From: JAGOUB01 sp964640945
GTDB taxonomy: Bacteria > Patescibacteriota > Gracilibacteria > Peribacterales > Peribacteraceae
Direction: 5' to 3'
Length of the DNA stretch: 15,012 nucleotides
Assembly: GCA_964640945.1 (NCBI GenBank)
Contig: CAZXIV010000023.1
Span: 1 to 15,012 of the forward strand
Shown here: positions 13,415 to 15,012 of the stretch, piece by piece
Layout of the letters: each line of letters starts with the position of its first letter
Numbering within the stretch: the first letter of the stretch is position 1
Program-made: the position numbers and the translations under genes
The notes under the pieces: model-generated
Seen by the model: the letters and a program-made list of their open reading frames with translations, nothing else
The model's database searches: none
Told to the model about the DNA's origin: nothing

Positions 13415-14191
13415 ATGCGCCTCCCCCTCGTCTCACTCTCCGTTCTCTTGGCCAGCCTACCTGTGCCCGCCCTCGCGTTTAGCGACGTGAGCCAGAACCA
13501 TGTCTTTGCCGACGCCATCGCCTACGTCCAAGTGGAGGGTATCGTCAGCGGCTACGCCGATGGCACTTTTAAGCCCTCCGCCCCGGTCAGCCGCGTAGAG
13601 TTCCTCAAGATGCTCATGGGCGCGGCCATGCCCGACGACGCGCTCACACTCTGCGATCCTAACCATATCTACGGATTCCCCGACGCCAGTCAGACGGCGT
13701 GGTACGCGCCCTACCTCTGTTCGGCCGTGCAGCACCGCGTCGTCGCCGGCTACCCCGACGGCACGTTCCGCCCAACGAACCAGGTGACGTTCGTCGAAGC
13801 CGCCAAGATGATGTCACTCTCGAGCCAGATCTACCCCGGCAACTTCGTGCCGGAGATCATCCCGATCCAGACTTTCGCGGAGGCACCGTGGTACGAGTAC
13901 ACCGCCCGGCCCGTGGCCGACGCTCACTACGTTCCCACCAGCGTGACAACCCTCGATCAGCCCCTCTCGCGCGGCGAGGTGGCCGAGATACTCTACCGCT
14001 GGCTCTCGGGCATCCAACCGGAGACATACCAGCGCTACGAGCGCCTCGCGCCCGGCGGCACGATGGCAACGTTCGTCGATGACCAAACTCGGCGTCTCGT
14101 TCCAATACGACCGCACCTGGGGCACGCCCAATGTCATCGGGGCGGCGCAGGGTGGCTCATGGCGCCTCGACCTTGGTCCGGTCTGCGATAA
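13415..14191 (+). CDS. Secreted SLH-domain protein, 3' part probably frameshifted
   Basis: 258-aa reading frame. A signal peptide covers about residues 1-21 (hydrophobic core, cleavage after PALA). Three S-layer homology domains follow: about 22-75 (FSDVSQNHVFADAIAYVQ, GIVSGYADGTFKPSAPVSRVEF), about 85-140 (GFPDAS, VVAGYPDGTFRPTNQVTFVEA), and about 150-205 (LSRGEVAEILYRWL). Such triplets bind pyruvylated cell-wall polymers and anchor surface proteins. After about residue 221 the frame reads an Arg/His/Pro-rich stretch that is an out-of-frame reading of the next ORF, so the genuine sequence probably ends near 14078. ATG 13415 is chosen because it begins the signal peptide and lies 7 nt after a -10 box; an in-frame ATG at 13376 lies inside the secA-tail repeat. 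Confidence 0.8.
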   Translation: MRLPLVSLSVLLASLPVPALAFSDVSQNHVFADAIAYVQVEGIVSGYADGTFKPSAPVSRVEFLKMLMGAAMPDDALTLCDPNHIYGFPDASQTAWYAPYLCSAVQHRVVAGYPDGTFRPTNQVTFVEAAKMMSLSSQIYPGNFVPEIIPIQTFAEAPWYEYTARPVADAHYVPTSVTTLDQPLSRGEVAEILYRWLSGIQPETYQRYERLAPGGTMATFVDDQTRRLVPIRPHLGHAQCHRGGAGWLMAPRPWSGLR

Positions 14192-14990
14192 CTGTGCCGA
14201 AGGCGACGACGTCGCGACCTACCAGATCTTCGGCCTCTCGGCTGCCCAGGCCGAAATCCAACTCGGACACGTTCGCGACGCGATCGCCGAAGACAGCACC
14301 GAAATCATCCGTGACACCACCCGCAGTGACGGCCTGCGCCTGGTCGAATTCACCGAGGGCGGCATGTGCGGTTATCGCAGTGTGCTGCTCATTACCGAAA
14401 CCCGCGCGGTACGAGTGACCGGCTTCTGCCTGGGTGATGACCCCGCCGCCTGGCGCGCCCTCACGCCGCTCATCGACAGCCTGAAGATCACCAGCGACAG
14501 ACAGCAAGAACTCGCCTTCGACAGCTGCGGCTCACCCTCCCAATACGCCGACGAGTCGTGGTACGACCGCTTTATAGCCAAGGCCGAAGCCACCTCACCG
14601 CTACGCGTGTTTAAAAAGGAGTACGGCGAGCAGTGGCGCGGCGCCGAAAGCTTTATCCCCGAGATGTGCGCCTCACTCGATGGCACAACCGTGATTGCCG
14701 CCTGGAACGGCGGCTATTGCCAGGGCACGGGCCTACTGCGCTACGACATCGCCAGCAACTCTCTCCAAGAAGCCGTGGAGCGCGGCGAGATCGGTGAGAG
14801 CCAGTGCTACAGCATCGGCGAGTTCGGCAAGCGCCGTGGCAACATCGTGCCGCTCACGGGCGACTGGGCCGATGCCGGTTGCCGCTCCACCTTCAACTAC
14901 GAGTACGACCTTAGCGAAAACGAACTCCGCCTCATCTCCAGCTGCGGCAGTTGCGCGCCGAAACCGGTCGAGTGTCAGTCCTACGAGTGA
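14079..14990 (+). CDS. C-terminal part of the SLH protein in +1 frame (or separate ORF)
   Basis: 303-aa reading frame with no signal peptide, although it looks extracytoplasmic: about ten Cys (CDNC, MCGY, CGSC and others) and beta-rich sequence. It opens MTKLGVSFQYDRTWGTP. The pattern GVSFxYxxxW resembles the domain start in the 6822-7358 lipoprotein, then WRLDLGPVCDNC and LRLVEFTEGGMCGYRSVLLI. The second half (from about residue 165) has WYDRFIAKAEA and ends SCGSCAPKPVECQSYE. The ATG is embedded in the SLH frame with no SD. The simplest reading is that this is the C-terminal half of the SLH protein, separated by a one-base frameshift near 14070-14090. An independent gene started by re-initiation is less likely. 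Confidence 0.7.
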   Translation: MTKLGVSFQYDRTWGTPNVIGAAQGGSWRLDLGPVCDNCAEGDDVATYQIFGLSAAQAEIQLGHVRDAIAEDSTEIIRDTTRSDGLRLVEFTEGGMCGYRSVLLITETRAVRVTGFCLGDDPAAWRALTPLIDSLKITSDRQQELAFDSCGSPSQYADESWYDRFIAKAEATSPLRVFKKEYGEQWRGAESFIPEMCASLDGTTVIAAWNGGYCQGTGLLRYDIASNSLQEAVERGEIGESQCYSIGEFGKRRGNIVPLTGDWADAGCRSTFNYEYDLSENELRLISSCGSCAPKPVECQSYE

Positions 14991-15012
14991 TAGGCTGGGA
15001 ACCCTTCTCCCC

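Overview
The window is a GC-rich bacterial chromosome segment with tightly packed genes on both strands. It carries universal housekeeping genes (nusA, tsaB, secA) among envelope and accessory genes. The small proteins, short intergenic gaps, S-layer-homology (SLH) protein, degenerate enzymes and several unrecognised genes suggest a Patescibacteria (CPR)-like organism. This is an inference; no rRNA or other decisive marker is present. UGA is read as a stop. Most transcription units have a TANNNT-like -10 box only 6 to 9 nt before the start codon, so they are probably leaderless. A few unrecognised genes instead have canonical -35/-10 promoters and strong Shine-Dalgarno (SD) sites.

Layout. 1-255: possible tail of an upstream gene and a pyrimidine-rich leader. 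256-1647 (+): membrane sugar-phosphate transferase that would start glycan synthesis on a polyprenyl lipid. 1720-2160 (+): unrecognised 146-aa protein with its own promoter and a perfect terminator. 2216-5194 (-): two-gene operon of an ECF-type sigma factor followed by a DnaQ-exonuclease/DinG-like fusion whose helicase motifs have decayed. 5293-6696 (-): nusA, with its terminator. 6822-7358 (-): small lipoprotein. 7399-8259 (-): family 2 glycosyltransferase. 8367-8639 (+): small unrecognised ORF followed by a hairpin. 8699-9307 (+): tsaB. 9309-9399: inverted repeat built of heptads. 9458-12181 (+): secA.

The least ordinary part is 12098-13398. The last ~85 bp of secA, coding for its zinc-binding tail, is present twice (81/85 identical; the first 68 bp perfect). 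The copies flank a lower-GC, minus-strand 297-aa gene of unknown function with its own promoter, a dyad and a hairpin terminator. The second copy lies just before the promoter of the next gene and looks like the original secA end, as if a ~1.2 kb cassette entered the 3' end of secA and restored it. After this come an SLH protein (13415-14191) and an overlapping +1-frame ORF (14079-14990), which together look like one exported protein split by a frameshift.

Functionally the window combines transcription control (sigma factor, NusA), tRNA modification (TsaB), protein export (SecA), and exported or surface products that would use SecA and the glycan enzymes (lipoprotein, SLH protein, sugar transferase, GT2). 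No tRNA, rRNA, CRISPR array, transposase or integrase was recognised.
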